A stretch of DNA of 64,000 nucleotides from Mytilus galloprovincialis (GCF_965363235.1 NC_134843.1:67681865-67745864); one strand, 5' to 3'; positions 37,001 through 46,960 are shown, counted from the stretch's first letter. Notes: generated from the letters alone by a model not told the origin. A program made the numbers and translations.

Positions 37001-37073
37001 TTGTTTCAAAACGTCAGATATATAAGTGTACACAATTAATTTAAAAATATTTAGTTACTTACTTCTTCTGCAT
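28062..37073 (-). CDS. Ten-exon gene, DUF7869-like protein (about 527 aa, one frameshift)
   Basis: Exons on the minus strand, all GT/AG: 37073-37063, 36486-36385, 35855-35558, 34960-34839, 33648-33522, 32379-32224, 31171-31076, 30663-30322, 29316-29016 and 28091-28062. Phases agree throughout once one surplus A is removed near 29110 (ACCAAAATTTCAG), giving 528 codons with stop. Features in order: VCQDAWKLVHGIKERR (about 20-38), CTEC (about 144-147), IIDNMDQAKTTLPRYS (about 202-217), NDNADNCGKDNKNHF (about 274-288) and MVGHTHEDVDQLFSR (about 311-325), ending IQVVRPRRR. DN...DNKN and GHTHxDxD are hallmarks of an uncharacterised metazoan family I recall as DUF7869. Conserved acidic and His residues suggest a metal-dependent nuclease or transposase-like fold (inference). 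Exon 1 and the last exon are short and least certain. Confidence 0.75.
28678..28956. mobile_element. 279-bp MITE with TTAA target site
   Basis: Ends GGTGGTAC (28678) and GTACCACC (28956) are inverted, and each is flanked by TTAA (28674-28677 and 28957-28960). TTAA duplication is typical of piggyBac and Kolobok groups. It lies in the last intron of the DUF7869-like gene. Confidence 0.7.
31425..31955 (+). repeat. 'agaggctctgtcg...gtgag' mussel repeat
   Basis: Starts 'actagaggctctgtcgttca', then 'gcggcaaccaaacaagttga', 'gctttagtttccgagatata', 'agccatggtggtcatcttgg' and 'cagacgacgacggacaccaa', and ends 'cttggccctcagggccaggt'. Related copies lie at 45560-45790 and 47300-48025. Located in an intron of the DUF7869-like gene. 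Confidence 0.75.
32480..33325. mobile_element. Probable DNA element with TTTCAC/GTGAAA dyads at both ends
   Basis: Left 'gtcccatg' (about 32487) is inverted as 'catgggac' (about 33322). Just inside, each end carries a dyad: TTTCACGGATATGACCTGTGAAA on the left (23 bp in total, shown as half sites TTTCAC and GTGAAA) and TTTCAC.GATGAACTGTGAAA-like on the right. It sits in an intron of the DUF7869-like gene and contains the 114-codon frame at 32643-32987. No TSD was resolved. Confidence 0.4.
32643..32987 (-). CDS. Hypothetical 114-aa protein within an intronic element
   Basis: An ATG-initiated frame with a strongly basic first half (MCDGQYPPRFNNNKRRPLRR, then KAKQFEIKNND) is followed by a hydrophobic stretch (ITVLRYLESIIFISVF, about 76-91) and a polar tail ending VMPELIPVPGT. 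Composition is more protein-like than that of neighbouring chance frames. No family is recognised. It is antisense to nothing known and lies entirely inside the putative element at 32480-33325, on the same strand as the host gene. It could be an element-encoded product, a cryptic exon or chance. Confidence 0.25.
   Translation of the reverse strand: MCDGQYPPRFNNNKRRPLRRKAKQFEIKNNDMSNIKVDKKKTTGENIKTHYSKRTNRNRCFTYAIMRVGATLGLIITVLRYLESIIFISVFDECRNQNKKAKYVMPELIPVPGT
33965..34165 (+). repeat. Mussel 'tctcattg' repeat
   Basis: 'atatagattagactgttagt', 'cctttataggttgctgttca' and 'gttgtctcatttgcactcat' show another diverged member of the family at 600-775. Intronic. Confidence 0.7.
34470..34745 (+). 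repeat. Mussel 'tctcattg' repeat, subfamily with 'ctgactatgcggtatgggc'
   Basis: 'aggacttaagtcaggagcct', 'tcggggccttttatagctga', 'ctatgcggtatgggctttgc' and 'tgtctcattggcaatcatac' followed by 'cacatcttc'. Just upstream (34400-34470) is a degraded right end of the MITE seen intact at 39810-40197. Intronic. Confidence 0.8.
36204..36287. mobile_element. 84-bp hairpin MITE
   Basis: Arms of about 29 bp (AAATAACAT...ATGGTGCACACTG and its reverse complement, with small mismatches in the A/T run) enclose a 26-base loop containing 'cccgctacgcgc'. It lies in an intron of the DUF7869-like gene. Confidence 0.75.
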
Positions 37074-37098
37074 AATAAAACATTTATTTATTTGACAG

Positions 37099-38906
37099 GA
37101 TACATGTTCCACTCGCCAAGGCCAGCAAAATGACACAGAGGAGATAAGACAGACTAGGGTATGTTTACTTTTGATTGTATAGTTATATTGGAACGCATAT
37201 AAAAAGAAAAAAACATTATTATTTTTCTAATATCTAGTATCTAAAAAAAAGTGAAAAATGGAGAGGAACTTTCTCACTTTTGACTTTCTTAAACGTTTTG
37301 GAATAATTTTGGAATTAAATGAAAGTTTAAGGACCTGCGATCACTGTTAATCTAAGCTGTTTTTTGTTGTATACTAAAAAGTTGTGTGAAATTGATATAG
37401 AAAGGCACATATTGCCTGTAGCTCAGATTGGGAGTTCCAGTTTTTGTAGTTTCTAACTCAATGGAACTAGTGGGCTTATAAATGTTATTAGATGCATAGT
37501 AAAATTTTATACACAAACTAGAATTATTATAACAAAAGTAATAACTACAAAATTGTAAGGAAGAAAAGTAATGAAACATTCAAACGTTCATAATCCAGCG
37601 TTCATAACGGCACGTTGGAATATGTCAACCAGCCCATTGAATTAACAAATACTATCATATATATTCATGAATTGGAAGGCACATTTCCTACAGAAAACCG
37701 TGGGTTAAAAAAAAGTTTTATAGAGAGCTTGACTTCCTACATGTACAAGTATTTTTAAAACATTGAATTTTTACTACTAAACACACAAGACAAAAGAGCG
37801 TTGAATGCCTTAAATTGGTGAATTTATATAGTTAGCAATGTAGCCATGAACTAGTGGATAGATACCTAATACATTTAAGCAGATAACAGCAATGTATTTG
37901 AATTCAGTGTTAAAATACATAATTTTAATAATTTTGAGATCAACTCACTGAAAGCAAAAAATGTTATCCTCAAAGCTGAAAATGACAGACTTAAAACTTT
38001 ATTGAGCGAGGTAAACATTTTATTTTTTTAAGTTCAAGTCTCTTACTTTTTTTAACACGATTTTTTTAAGAAAAAATAATTTGCTTAACTGTTCAAGCCA
38101 TCTTTCTTAGAGAAAAGAAATTAATATAATTGAAATAGACTTATATGAACAATCTTCTTAACTGTAAAATAAATATAGAATGAAATTCAAAACAGTGTGG
38201 TTGTGGCCATTGATTGACACATTAAATTCATCCATTGACTGGGACAAATTAGGTGAACGTTTGTATGTAACGACCTCAGCTCACTATGTACTTTTTAAAG
38301 ACACTTAAACTATGGGATCACCAAAGGTTCTCAACACCTTAATAAAGTAATTCTAAAAACTAATCAGAAATAACACGATGTTTTGATTTATATCAATTAT
38401 ATAAATCAAAACATAAAGGTTATTCCTGATTAATTTCTTGAATTATTTTATAATTAAAGGCGTTAAGAAACCTTTGGTGACCCCACAGTTTAAATGTCTA
38501 TCGTAGGTACGTCGTAAACAGTGGTCGTTACAGACAAACGTTTATGTAAATTGTCCCAGTCAATGGATGAATTTAATGTGTCAATCAATGGCTGGCCACA
38601 GCCACACTGTTTTGAATTTCATTCTATATAACTTAAGAAATTATTTCAAGATCTTTTTCTTGAGATTGTATTAATTATAAACAAATTAATTGTGACCTTT
38701 TATGTTGTGACTTTTTTTTGCTTACCACTTTGGAGTACCTTCAAAATATTTTACAAATCAGCATTCTGCCATGAAATTTAAAGGTCTTAACTGAATTAGA
38801 GGTTTACCAAAATAAAAAATGTCACAATTATCTTGCAAAGATATTTTTCAAACTTATTATCACATCAAATCAACAACAAAAAATCATACATTATATTTAT
38901 TTATCA

Positions 38907-38989
<83 letters not shown>

Positions 38990-40773
38990 AAATAATTGAA
39001 GGTTGTTTTTAATTTAAACTTGTGTATATTTTTAGTTATGGCTTGTATTATATTTCCCTTTCTGGTTTATATCTTAGTTAGAAGCTTCAAAATTGAAGAA
39101 TCGATCCACAATCGATGTCAAATGTATGGCCTCCCAAATAACGTTTTGATTCCTATCATCACTGAAGAGACATAAATTGTTGAAATCAAATATATACACA
39201 AAATAAAATGCAAATCTTAACCCGTTAGGTATTAATTTGTCACTAACAGACATGTCGTATCCATTATTGATATTAAATATGTATTTATTTATGTTGAGGA
39301 CTTATGTTTTTATTTATAAGTATTCAACAGGTAGAGCAGACCAATGCTTCCAATGAAGAAGTAACCCAGGATGATGATACAGACAGTAACCAGGATGAGG
39401 TAATTGTTTTTTTATTCAACAGTTACTAGTATGAAAATTTGACCTGATTAGACTTAAAGTTAAAGCTTCATCAATGTACAATATTTACACTGAAAATGAA
39501 CCATTATCACCTACATCTGATAATATGGTCTTCAAACAAGCATAGGATATTGTTGTATTTGTATTTTATTTAACAATGAACATATGTCATATCTGATTAC
39601 TTTTTAATCATTTTATAATTTTGAAAAGCAGAAATATATGGGGTTTGAACTCCCAGATACACCTGTACATCTCTTGTGCCTTTTAAATATTTTTAAGGAG
39701 TGAATCAAGTCAATTATTCTGTTTTTATCATGCTCTTTAAGCCAGTCTGATAAGAAGTTAATTTTATCGTTTGAGAATGATCAAAAACAAATAAAAATGC
39801 CTTTCAATAGACCACTTTCGAGTTCATCCGTCACCGGAAAAAACTCGTCAATTATACGCGCCTTTATCATCGTCATTTGTGCGTTTAGGGGCGTCGTCAC
39901 TTCCTTCCAATGTTGAGCGAGTGGTTAGAAAACTATAATTCTATATTGTACGAATTATTCGGCAAATTGAATTCTCAAAATTGACAATCAACACTGCTGT
40001 CATTAGGGAAATGTCAGTAAGTACCTACAGAGCAACCATTATTTCTAGTTTATCCTGCACAAAGACGACCACTAAGACGCTTGATGAACGTAAATAGTGC
40101 AGGGATACAGGCGAGCCCCTCTATCTGGTAAATGACGTCATAAAGGCGTGTATAATTGACGAGTTTTTTCCGGTGACGGATGAACTCGAAAGTGGTCTAT
40201 TGAATGCTTTGAATTATTTTTATAGGATGAACTTGCAGTAGGCACACAAGTTTCTGCAAGATGGATTGATGGCAGTTTTTACAATGCTGTCATCATCAGC
40301 AAGAGAAAAAATGATAAGTTTACATTGACAAAAATAAAATATTAACCTTGAACTTTTGTCAATTAAATGACTGATTTACAAATAAGTAATAAAAGCTTAG
40401 GTGGATATGCCTCAATGTTGCAACAAAATATGAGTATTACACATAATAATCAAACGTAGCTTTTTGTACTAAAAAAATATTCAATATAATAAGCAAAGTT
40501 TCAAATCATCCTAAATCTCTTTACGAGATGAATGAAAAATCTATTGCGTACCAGATCTGCCATTATACCTTATACATAATTTTAAAACAATGTTATTGAA
40601 TATAAGAAAATTCAATAATATTTTAGTTGAAACAGTAACTCTGTTTTCTTGAACTTAATTCCTTGATTTATTACATATATTATTATAAGTGTTCTCTTTT
40701 TCAGGTATTATTTGTCAAGTATTATGATGGGTGGAAAAGAGTGGTTTCTAGACAAGACATGAAGATGTCATAA
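37099..40773 (+). CDS. Coiled-coil plus Tudor-like protein (five 3' exons)
   Basis: Exons: 37099-37158 (DTCSTRQGQQNDTEEIRQTR), 37939-38010 (INSLKAKNVILKAENDRLK then TLLSE), 39331-39399 (VEQTNASNEEVTQDDDTDSN then QDE), 40226-about 40312 (DELAVGTQVSARWIDGSFYN then AVIISKRKN) and 40705-40773 (VLFVKYYDGWKRVVSRQDMK then MS and TAA). All are phase 0. Order: short polar segment, heptad-rich coiled coil, acidic linker, then a small beta-barrel with W-x-D-G-x-F-Y and Y-Y-D-G-W-K-R typical of Tudor-like domains that read chromatin marks. The donor after 40312 is not GT (AAT|GATAAG); without splicing the frame stops at 40345. Upstream exons and the start are not found. Introns hold MITEs at 38176-38636 and 39810-40197. 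AATAAA follows at 40882. Confidence 0.65.
38176..38636. mobile_element. 461-bp fully palindromic MITE
   Basis: The two halves are inverted over nearly their full length: 'tagaatgaaattcaaaacag' ... 'ctgttttgaatttcattcta', and inside 'ttgattgacacattaaattc' ... 'gaatttaatgtgtcaatcaa'. The centre is an AT palindrome. TA flanks both ends. Some arm positions differ ('gtggttgtggcc' against 'ggccacagccac'). Located in an intron of the Tudor-like gene. Confidence 0.85.
38911..38987. repeat. (TA)n microsatellite
   Basis: About 38 uninterrupted TA dinucleotides in an intron of the Tudor-like gene. Confidence 0.95.
39810..40197. mobile_element. 388-bp MITE with long TIR and TA target
   Basis: GACCACTTTCGAGTTCATCC at the left is exactly inverted at the right (GGATGAACTCGAAAGTGGTC), with the match continuing about 55 bp through 'gtcaattata'. 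TA flanks both ends (39808-39809 and 40198-40199). A degraded relative lies near 34400-34470. Located in an intron of the Tudor-like gene. Confidence 0.9.
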
Positions 40774-40881
40774 AATCAAGATAGACTTTTTGGAGACATT
40801 TTGTTTAGTGATATTGACAATCCAATTTGTAAACTAATGTGTTACAATATAATTGTTTAACAAATGAATTACATTAAATGA

Positions 40882-40887
40882 AATAAA
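40882..40887 (+). promoter_or_regulatory. AATAAA polyadenylation signal
   Basis: AATAAA about 110 bp after the TAA of the Tudor-like gene, the first such hexamer downstream of the stop. Confidence 0.55.
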
Positions 40888-41040
40888 TTTTGCTAGGTAG
40901 ATGTATTTGGTTTTGACTTTCTTTTTTATCAACAGAAAGTTTGAGGAAAAAGTAGAAAATATTGTTGCAGCTGCTCTCTTATTGGGAAACATAAAGACAT
41001 CATTGTTCCTCAGTATCAACATTGCCATCTTCAATTTTGG

Positions 41041-41425
41041 CTGTAAAGAAATAGTTCCCTAAAATGAACAAAGTATTAATATTGGAATAAAACACTCTAA
41101 AAGGGCACACAAAATAAATATTGCAGAGGAAATGTTTGTCAAACACAAAACACACACAAACAACTTAATTTTTAAACTTCCGTCTTGTTGCTCCATATTT
41201 AACTGGATAATACAAGTCTCATGCAACTCTCAATAGAACTCCAGTGAATGTCGTTTAGTGGCAAATATTCCTGAATGGTGTGAATAAGTCCATTCCATAC
41301 TGAGTTCATGCAGAGAACCTGCTGACTGTAATATTTTAACATATATCCAGTTTTTGCAACAAATTGTAATTTTCTGAAGAAAAATATTCAAATGAAAAAT
41401 AATGTTCATATTGTAATATAATATG
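41041..41425. other. Intergenic, nothing identified
   Basis: AT-rich spacer between the Tudor-like gene 3' flank and the palindrome array. No exon is supported. Confidence 0.4.
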
Positions 41426-41657
41426 TTCCCATGGGAAGAAAAATTGTTCCTATGGGAAGAAAAATTGTTCCCATGGGAAGAAAAATTGTTTCCATGGGAA
41501 GAAAATTTGTTATTCCCATGGGAACTTTTTGTATTTATCTTTTCCCATGGGAACTCTAAACTTCCCATGGGAAAAGTAATTTTTCCCATGGGAACTTTCA
41601 ATGTTCCCATGGGAAATTCTACTATTCCCATTGGAATTATCAAATTTCCCACGGGAA
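41426..41657. repeat. Array of 11 copies of the palindrome TTCCCATGGGAA, mostly 21-bp period
   Basis: Copies start at 41426, 41447, 41468, 41489, 41513, 41542, 41562, 41583, 41604, 41625 and 41646. Seven are exact; four differ by one or two bases. Eight of ten steps are 20-21 bp. Spacers are similar in the first four copies (gaaaaattg) but unrelated later, while the 12-mer persists. The palindrome makes frames open on both strands (174 codons on -, 114 on +); these are not genes. Confidence 0.9.
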
Positions 41658-42059
41658 ATGTACTTTTAATCAGCTGCAGTGACAACAGTGACAACAGTGA
41701 CAAGTTGGGACATATGTCATTTTTTAAATTTTTTAATAATCTATCACTGGGCAAAATTATTTTTTGATATCTTGTAAACCGACAAAGTCAGATTTGCCGA
41801 TATCGGAATGGCAAATTTGTCCCGCACAGTGTTAATAACAAAAATGGTATAACTAATTTATTTTATATACTACAGATTTCTGATTTATAAGCTGCATTTT
41901 TCATAGTTTTCCAAAGAATCATAATACTGTTATAAAATACCTTTGAGTTTATCATATTAAAAATACAGTCATTAAATTCTTAATAAAAACTTTTTAAAAC
42001 TACTAAAGAACTTGTTGACAACCCTTATTAATACATTCAGTACATATCAATTTAATGTA
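41658..42059. other. Non-coding, with a 9-bp tandem repeat
   Basis: 'gtgacaaca' occurs about three times at 41680-41703. A hairpin 'atttgccgatatcggaatgg' is near 41794. Otherwise featureless. Confidence 0.5.
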
Positions 42060-42160
42060 ATAACAAATAGTTATCAAAGGTACCAGAATTATGTTGTAAA
42101 ACACCAGATGTGCATTTTGTCTACATAAGACTCATCAGTGACACTCAGATCAAAATAGTT
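42060..42160 (-). repeat. Partial mussel repeat ('gttatcaaaggtaccag' family), reversed
   Basis: 'atagttatcaaaggtaccag', 'tctacataagactcatcagt' and 'gacactcagatcaaaatagt' are the reverse complement of the end of the longer copy at 49537-49848. Confidence 0.75.
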
Positions 42161-42454
42161 AAACATTCTATTTTACATGAGTGAAACAAATACAAAAAAC
42201 ATTTAATCAAAATTTTTAAATGACTCGATATAATACTGTAAAAGGCAACAATTGAAACCAACTGCATGGTTTATCACATGACTTTTGAAAACGTTTTAAA
42301 GATGTTCCCTACTCTTGTTTTTTTTCTTTACTTTAATTACATAAAGTTTGTATAAGCCATTTATAAAAAAAATTATTAAAGCTTTTGAAGGAAAAAAGGT
42401 GCCAAAGTTACATAAACAAAAATCAAAAGATTTAAAAAAAATACATCAAAAGCA

Positions 42455-42690
42455 AGAAGGGGGTCTCATTGAGAAGGTTACGATCCCGGATCCCGCTTAC
42501 AGTTTTGTCAGATTCCCGTATCCCGCTTACACTATGTACGTAAGCAATTCTAGTTTTTTTTTTGTCATTTCCCGGGTCCCGCTAGAACTCATTTCCCGTT
42601 TTCACGACACAATAATTTGACTTTCACGTGTCAAGCTTACAAAAAATCGCCAATCCCGCGTCACGCTTAGACCCCAATGAGACCCACCAA
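42455..42690 (-). repeat. Reversed copy of the 'gcgggatacgggaatctg' repeat
   Basis: 'gtcagattcccgtatcccgc', 'cccgggtcccgctagaactc', 'tttgactttcacgtgtcaag' and 'gaccccaatgagaccc' mirror 884-1130. The 90-codon frame at 42348-42620 is repeat. Confidence 0.7.
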
Positions 42691-44220
42691 GAACACAGAC
42701 ATTTTATTTTTTTCCGTTATTTTATGTACTATCAATTTATGACAGTCTTTATAATATTTTTTTTTTAATTTCAGAGTAGCAAACATCCTTAACAAGTAAA
42801 CATCTCCTTATTCCTATACTGAAACATATGATTTTGAATGCATTTTGTATTATTTGTAAAGGTTTAAAAAATATACAAATGTACATATTTTACAAAAATA
42901 TAATTTACAATGAAAGGGAAATGTGTTCATAAGGAAACAATACAATGTATAGCACCCCAGACCAATGTGACCTTTTATGCTGCTTTTATGTAATTATACA
43001 AAATAAGGCATAAATGATCCTTCCTGAAACTGTTTCAAAGCACCTGCATGTGCCAGTGTAATGAAATTCTGATAAAATTGTCTTCAATAACAAAACTGTC
43101 AATTAATAAATGAATTTTGTAATGCAATATTTGATTCACAGGTATTTAATGTAACTATCAAATTAAAACTTTTAATTAAGTTAAAAATATACTCCACAAT
43201 CTACTAGATCATTTTGCTGTAATGGTTCTATATCAACTTCATTTCTCTATATTTAACTAAAATAATACATTTTAAAAGTTTGAAAAAAACAACCTTGATG
43301 ATAAAATAGTTTATTCCATATTTATAAAATTTCAATTAGTTTTTTTTTATATGACTGTGATTTTGAATAAATAACATTAACCTGCGGAAAAGGTTTATTT
43401 TCCACACAAAACGTCACGTACAATTTTGGTTAAAAAAAAACGTTTGATGAACAATTGGTATTGGTATATAATTTCCATTACATTTATTTCTCTCAAAATA
43501 TGGAATAAAACAATTACTGTCTTTTGTTTTTGTGAATATGTGGTTTAATTGGTCGTTGGACTCAGTGAATATCAGTTTTTCCAAAATCAATAAAACAAAA
43601 TATTTGCCTCACCAAAAGACAGTAATTGTATGATATACAGCCTTTAAATATATTTGAAATATTATGCACATATCTTATTTTTGCAGTTTGAGTCTTGGTT
43701 AGGGCAGTTAAATATTGGCTGTGTTCCTTATTCACATTTGATGGCCTTGTACAATGCATTCAATGACTATAGTGAAGGGTTAATTTGAAGTAAAAGGTCT
43801 ACTGCTATAATTTAGTCACACATGAAACTTTCTGATATACCTTATAACCAAATCTTGACGGAAGGAAGAAAACGGGTTCTAAATAAGCATGATAAGATCA
43901 TATAGTATACTATTACTAAACTCATAAGTGTTCTGAAACTAGCATTATGCAATTATCATACAAATGTAGGCTAAATGTCTTATAAATAGTTGAACATGTT
44001 CATTACAATTAAATATACAAAATGTAATAATACAAAATATACAACACATGCCTAGCACTTGATAACAAACAAGCAATACATAATAAAGCACTTTTTAACA
44101 TCAATTCTCAGTATGCATCAACCAACAGCTGGCCACATAAAAAAAAGTGTGATAGAAAAACTACCTCTAACATCAAAGTTAGTTGTATTATTCATAAAAA
44201 TCAGTTTCAAATCTTAATCA
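42691..44220. other. Non-coding, nothing identified
   Basis: AT-rich with no splice-supported exon. A 65-codon minus frame at 43562-43759 is not supported. Confidence 0.45.
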
Positions 44221-44237
44221 TCCCAGTCCTTCTTGTC

Positions 44238-44270
44238 GGTTGCTAAGGAACATCAATTTCCTTAGCAACC
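44238..44270. repeat. Perfect 13-bp hairpin
   Basis: GGTTGCTAAGGAA, a 7-base loop, then TTCCTTAGCAACC. Each arm resembles half of an RFX X-box (GTTGCYA..GRAAC), but no function can be assigned. Confidence 0.8.
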
Positions 44271-45555
44271 AAGGAAAAATGTACCTCAAAATGACCAAAT
44301 TTCAATTATGAACAGCTCATTTATTATGGCAGATAGCTTTACATAGTTTATCATTAAATGAACAACAGAATATGCTTTATAAAAATATATTTATTAAAGT
44401 AAATCATATACGGTAAAATACAGTATAAAATATCAGAGCTAATAGCTATTTTAGGTACTGTGGATCTTAAGCAAAAAGAGTAAAATTCGACCAAATTTGG
44501 TCCCTGAAATCTTTTTTTTTGCAGAAATATAGCCAAAATATGACTCACTACACATAAAGATTAGGTATTTAGCTAATCATTAATGAAAAAATATCTCTGG
44601 GTAAACATATTTTAAATCAATGGCGGATAACTCAAATTGGGTCATATTAGGGGTGTAAACTGTTCATATGTTTGCTATCATACCAGACAATTTCAAACAT
44701 ATCAACCAACTTACATGTTATATTGATGTTGGTGTTTGTTGAATATGTTTGTTCAAATGACTGACCTATGGTTGACAATAAAAAACCTCCAAGAAAACCT
44801 TAAAAAAAGAGGGGAGGTGGGGGGGGGGGGGGGGGTAGTGACACAAATTTTTTTTTTTTTTTTTTTGCACAAAAAAATTAGAAATAGAGAGGCACTTACA
44901 TCAAAGAATTTTGGTATGGATACTTCAAATGATTTTCTTTAAATACAGAGATAAACAAAATGGGTTCATGACTAGGTTCATTATATTTATGGAAAATTTG
45001 GGTTTTTTATGTTAAAAATTGGGGATTTTGAAAATCAATTTATTTTACAGGGTATACTTTAGAGTAATTAAGTAAAAACTCTTTTGAAACAAGACTGAAC
45101 ATATAACTTGTTAATTTTTTTTCTTCAATTTAATTTAAAGTAAAGGTTAAAGGACAAAATACTACATCTTTGTTGAAAAACCGTAATTTTGGCATGAAGT
45201 GTACTTTAGGCAGATGCTAATTTGCTACTGGTGTTCGTATTCATACTTGAATTATTTTTAAAAGAAAAAAGGTTTTGGTATTTTCTTTTAAGTGTTTTTT
45301 GTTTGTTTGTTATATATATAAACAATTGATAATTGCCTTTATAGATACTTATCGTCTTTTGCCAAACATGATACGTTCCGCATGTATTCAAGTTATTTTT
45401 AATAAATGTGTTAACTTTAAATTGCTTGAACTTTTAAATCATTTTGTATTGCAGGTTTGAGTCAATACCCATTTAGTTCCACATCAATATATGTATCATA
45501 CACATGATACAGTTGTAAAAATATTCTTAAACAATATATTTTATAAACAAGAATA
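44271..45555. other. Non-coding, with G and T homopolymers
   Basis: Poly-G at 44816-44836 and poly-T at 44850-44866. Frames of 61-68 codons here are chance or run across the homopolymers. Confidence 0.45.
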
Positions 45556-45790
45556 AGAACTAGAGGCTCTTAAGAGCCTGTGTCGCTCACCTTGTGTACA
45601 TATCAAACAAAGGACACAGATGGATTCATGACAAAATTGTGTTTTGGTGATGGTGATGTGTTTGTAGATCTTACTTTACTGAAGTAAGCTTACTAGTTAC
45701 AATTTTCTCCATCGATAATAAACTTGGCCCTTTAGTTACAGAGGAAAATATTTTGTAAAAATTTACAAAAAGAGGTAGGGCCAATTTGTC
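45556..45790 (+). repeat. 'agaggctcttaagagcctgtgtcgctcacc' mussel repeat, 5' part
   Basis: 'ctagaggctcttaagagcct' and 'gtgtcgctcaccttgtgtac' open the stretch, followed by 'gatggtgatgtgtttgtaga' and 'aacttggccctttagttaca'. This is one of the most abundant bivalve repeat heads known to me. Confidence 0.8.
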
Positions 45791-46209
45791 CGGATTTTTT
45801 TTCACAGGAGGGCCAATTTCAAAAAGTGCCAACAGAGTAAAATTTACTATAAAAAAAAATGCTTTTTGATCAATATCTCGATTTACATATATTATGATAT
45901 GTGTGATAAATATTTAATTTAACCCTCAAAAAGGATGAGAGTTCAATATGCGGAATTTAGGGTGTTTTAGGTTGGAAAAACAGGGAATCCCCCAAGAAGA
46001 ACATTTCAAACAAAAAAAAAACAGTTATGTTTTTCGTGACAATTTATACTACATTTTCTCTCAAACATGAAATTGGTTTAGTGTGTCCTTATTATATAGA
46101 AACAAACATAAAACACAAAAATAAAAAAAAACAAAACTTTTTAATGGAAAAAAATGTAACATCTCTAAATTGTATCGATATAGCTCCTTATTAAGAATAT
46201 TATGGTCAA

Positions 46210-46335
46210 GTACCGCGGTGGCTCAATCAGTAGAGAAAAAAGTAAAAACACAAAAATACTGAACTCAATCAGTAGAGCATAGAACTACAAATGAAAGATT
46301 GATTTCAAGCTAGGGTTCGAATCTCGTTAACACAT
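46210..46335 (+). repeat. tRNA-like (SINE head) sequence with a 28-bp retro-insertion
   Basis: 'ggtggctcaatcagtagag' resembles a Pol III A box and 'agggttcgaatctcg' a B box, as in tRNA-derived SINEs. Between them the A-box segment CTCAATCAGTAGAG is duplicated (46222-46235 and 46264-46277) around a 28-bp A-rich insert. The cloverleaf does not pair well, so it is not a functional tRNA. Confidence 0.5.
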
Positions 46336-46679
46336 TTTGCATTTTTGTGTTGTTATATTAAATTTTAATGTTTCTATCATATTTTTTCGGATGTTTGTTT
46401 AATTTATAGAGGCATTCTGGTTCATTTTGACTATATAGTATAAATCATTTTATTAAAAAAAACGCTTATTGCGTGCATTCCTATGACTGTCCATACTCTT
46501 AACTTAATTTATATTCATGTTGTTAAAACATATTTATTTATAGTGGATTGGGAAACAAGTTTTGCAACTTATATTAATCCCCTTCCACTTTATATTCATG
46601 TGTTTACATTGATAACATATATGCAAAGAACAACTGAAGAAGTACCCGTGCCTGTACATAACCTTTCTTAATTCTTACT

Positions 46680-46960
46680 ACCGTCCCTACACCGGTACTT
46701 AAGTCATCAGAAAATACGACAACACCACAGAACACATCAATTACACTAAGAATCGTGATTGCCAGTAGGTAAAACATCAAGAAGCTGTTGCATCTGTATT
46801 ACAATGAAGGGTCGATTTGTTAAAATGCCAGAAAAGGCCATATAACATGTGTTAGTAACACAAGGTGTTCTATGGCCAGCTGATGTAAGATGTTCTCCGG
46901 TTAAAATATACATTACCTTATCTTATCTTATCGACAATTAAACCTTAAAAGACCAGGTCA
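46680..46960. repeat. Possible LINE 3' tail fragment
   Basis: 'ggtgttctatggccagctga', 'gatgttctccggttaaaata' and 'tacattaccttatcttatct' end in a short (cttat)n run, resembling a non-LTR element 3' terminus. No coding part is present. Confidence 0.35.

Noticed and set aside
41426..41657. CRISPR array (12-mers at 21-bp spacing)
   Set aside because: Repeats are too short and palindromic, spacers are about 9 bp, and there are no cas genes in a eukaryotic window.
41230..41767. 174-codon (-) and 114-codon (+) frames over the same interval
   Set aside because: Both come from the TTCCCATGGGAA palindrome array, which reads open on both strands; the products are simple repeats.
46210..46335. Functional tRNA gene
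   Set aside because: Box-A-like and box-B-like motifs exist, but the arms do not pair and a 28-bp insertion splits the A-box region.
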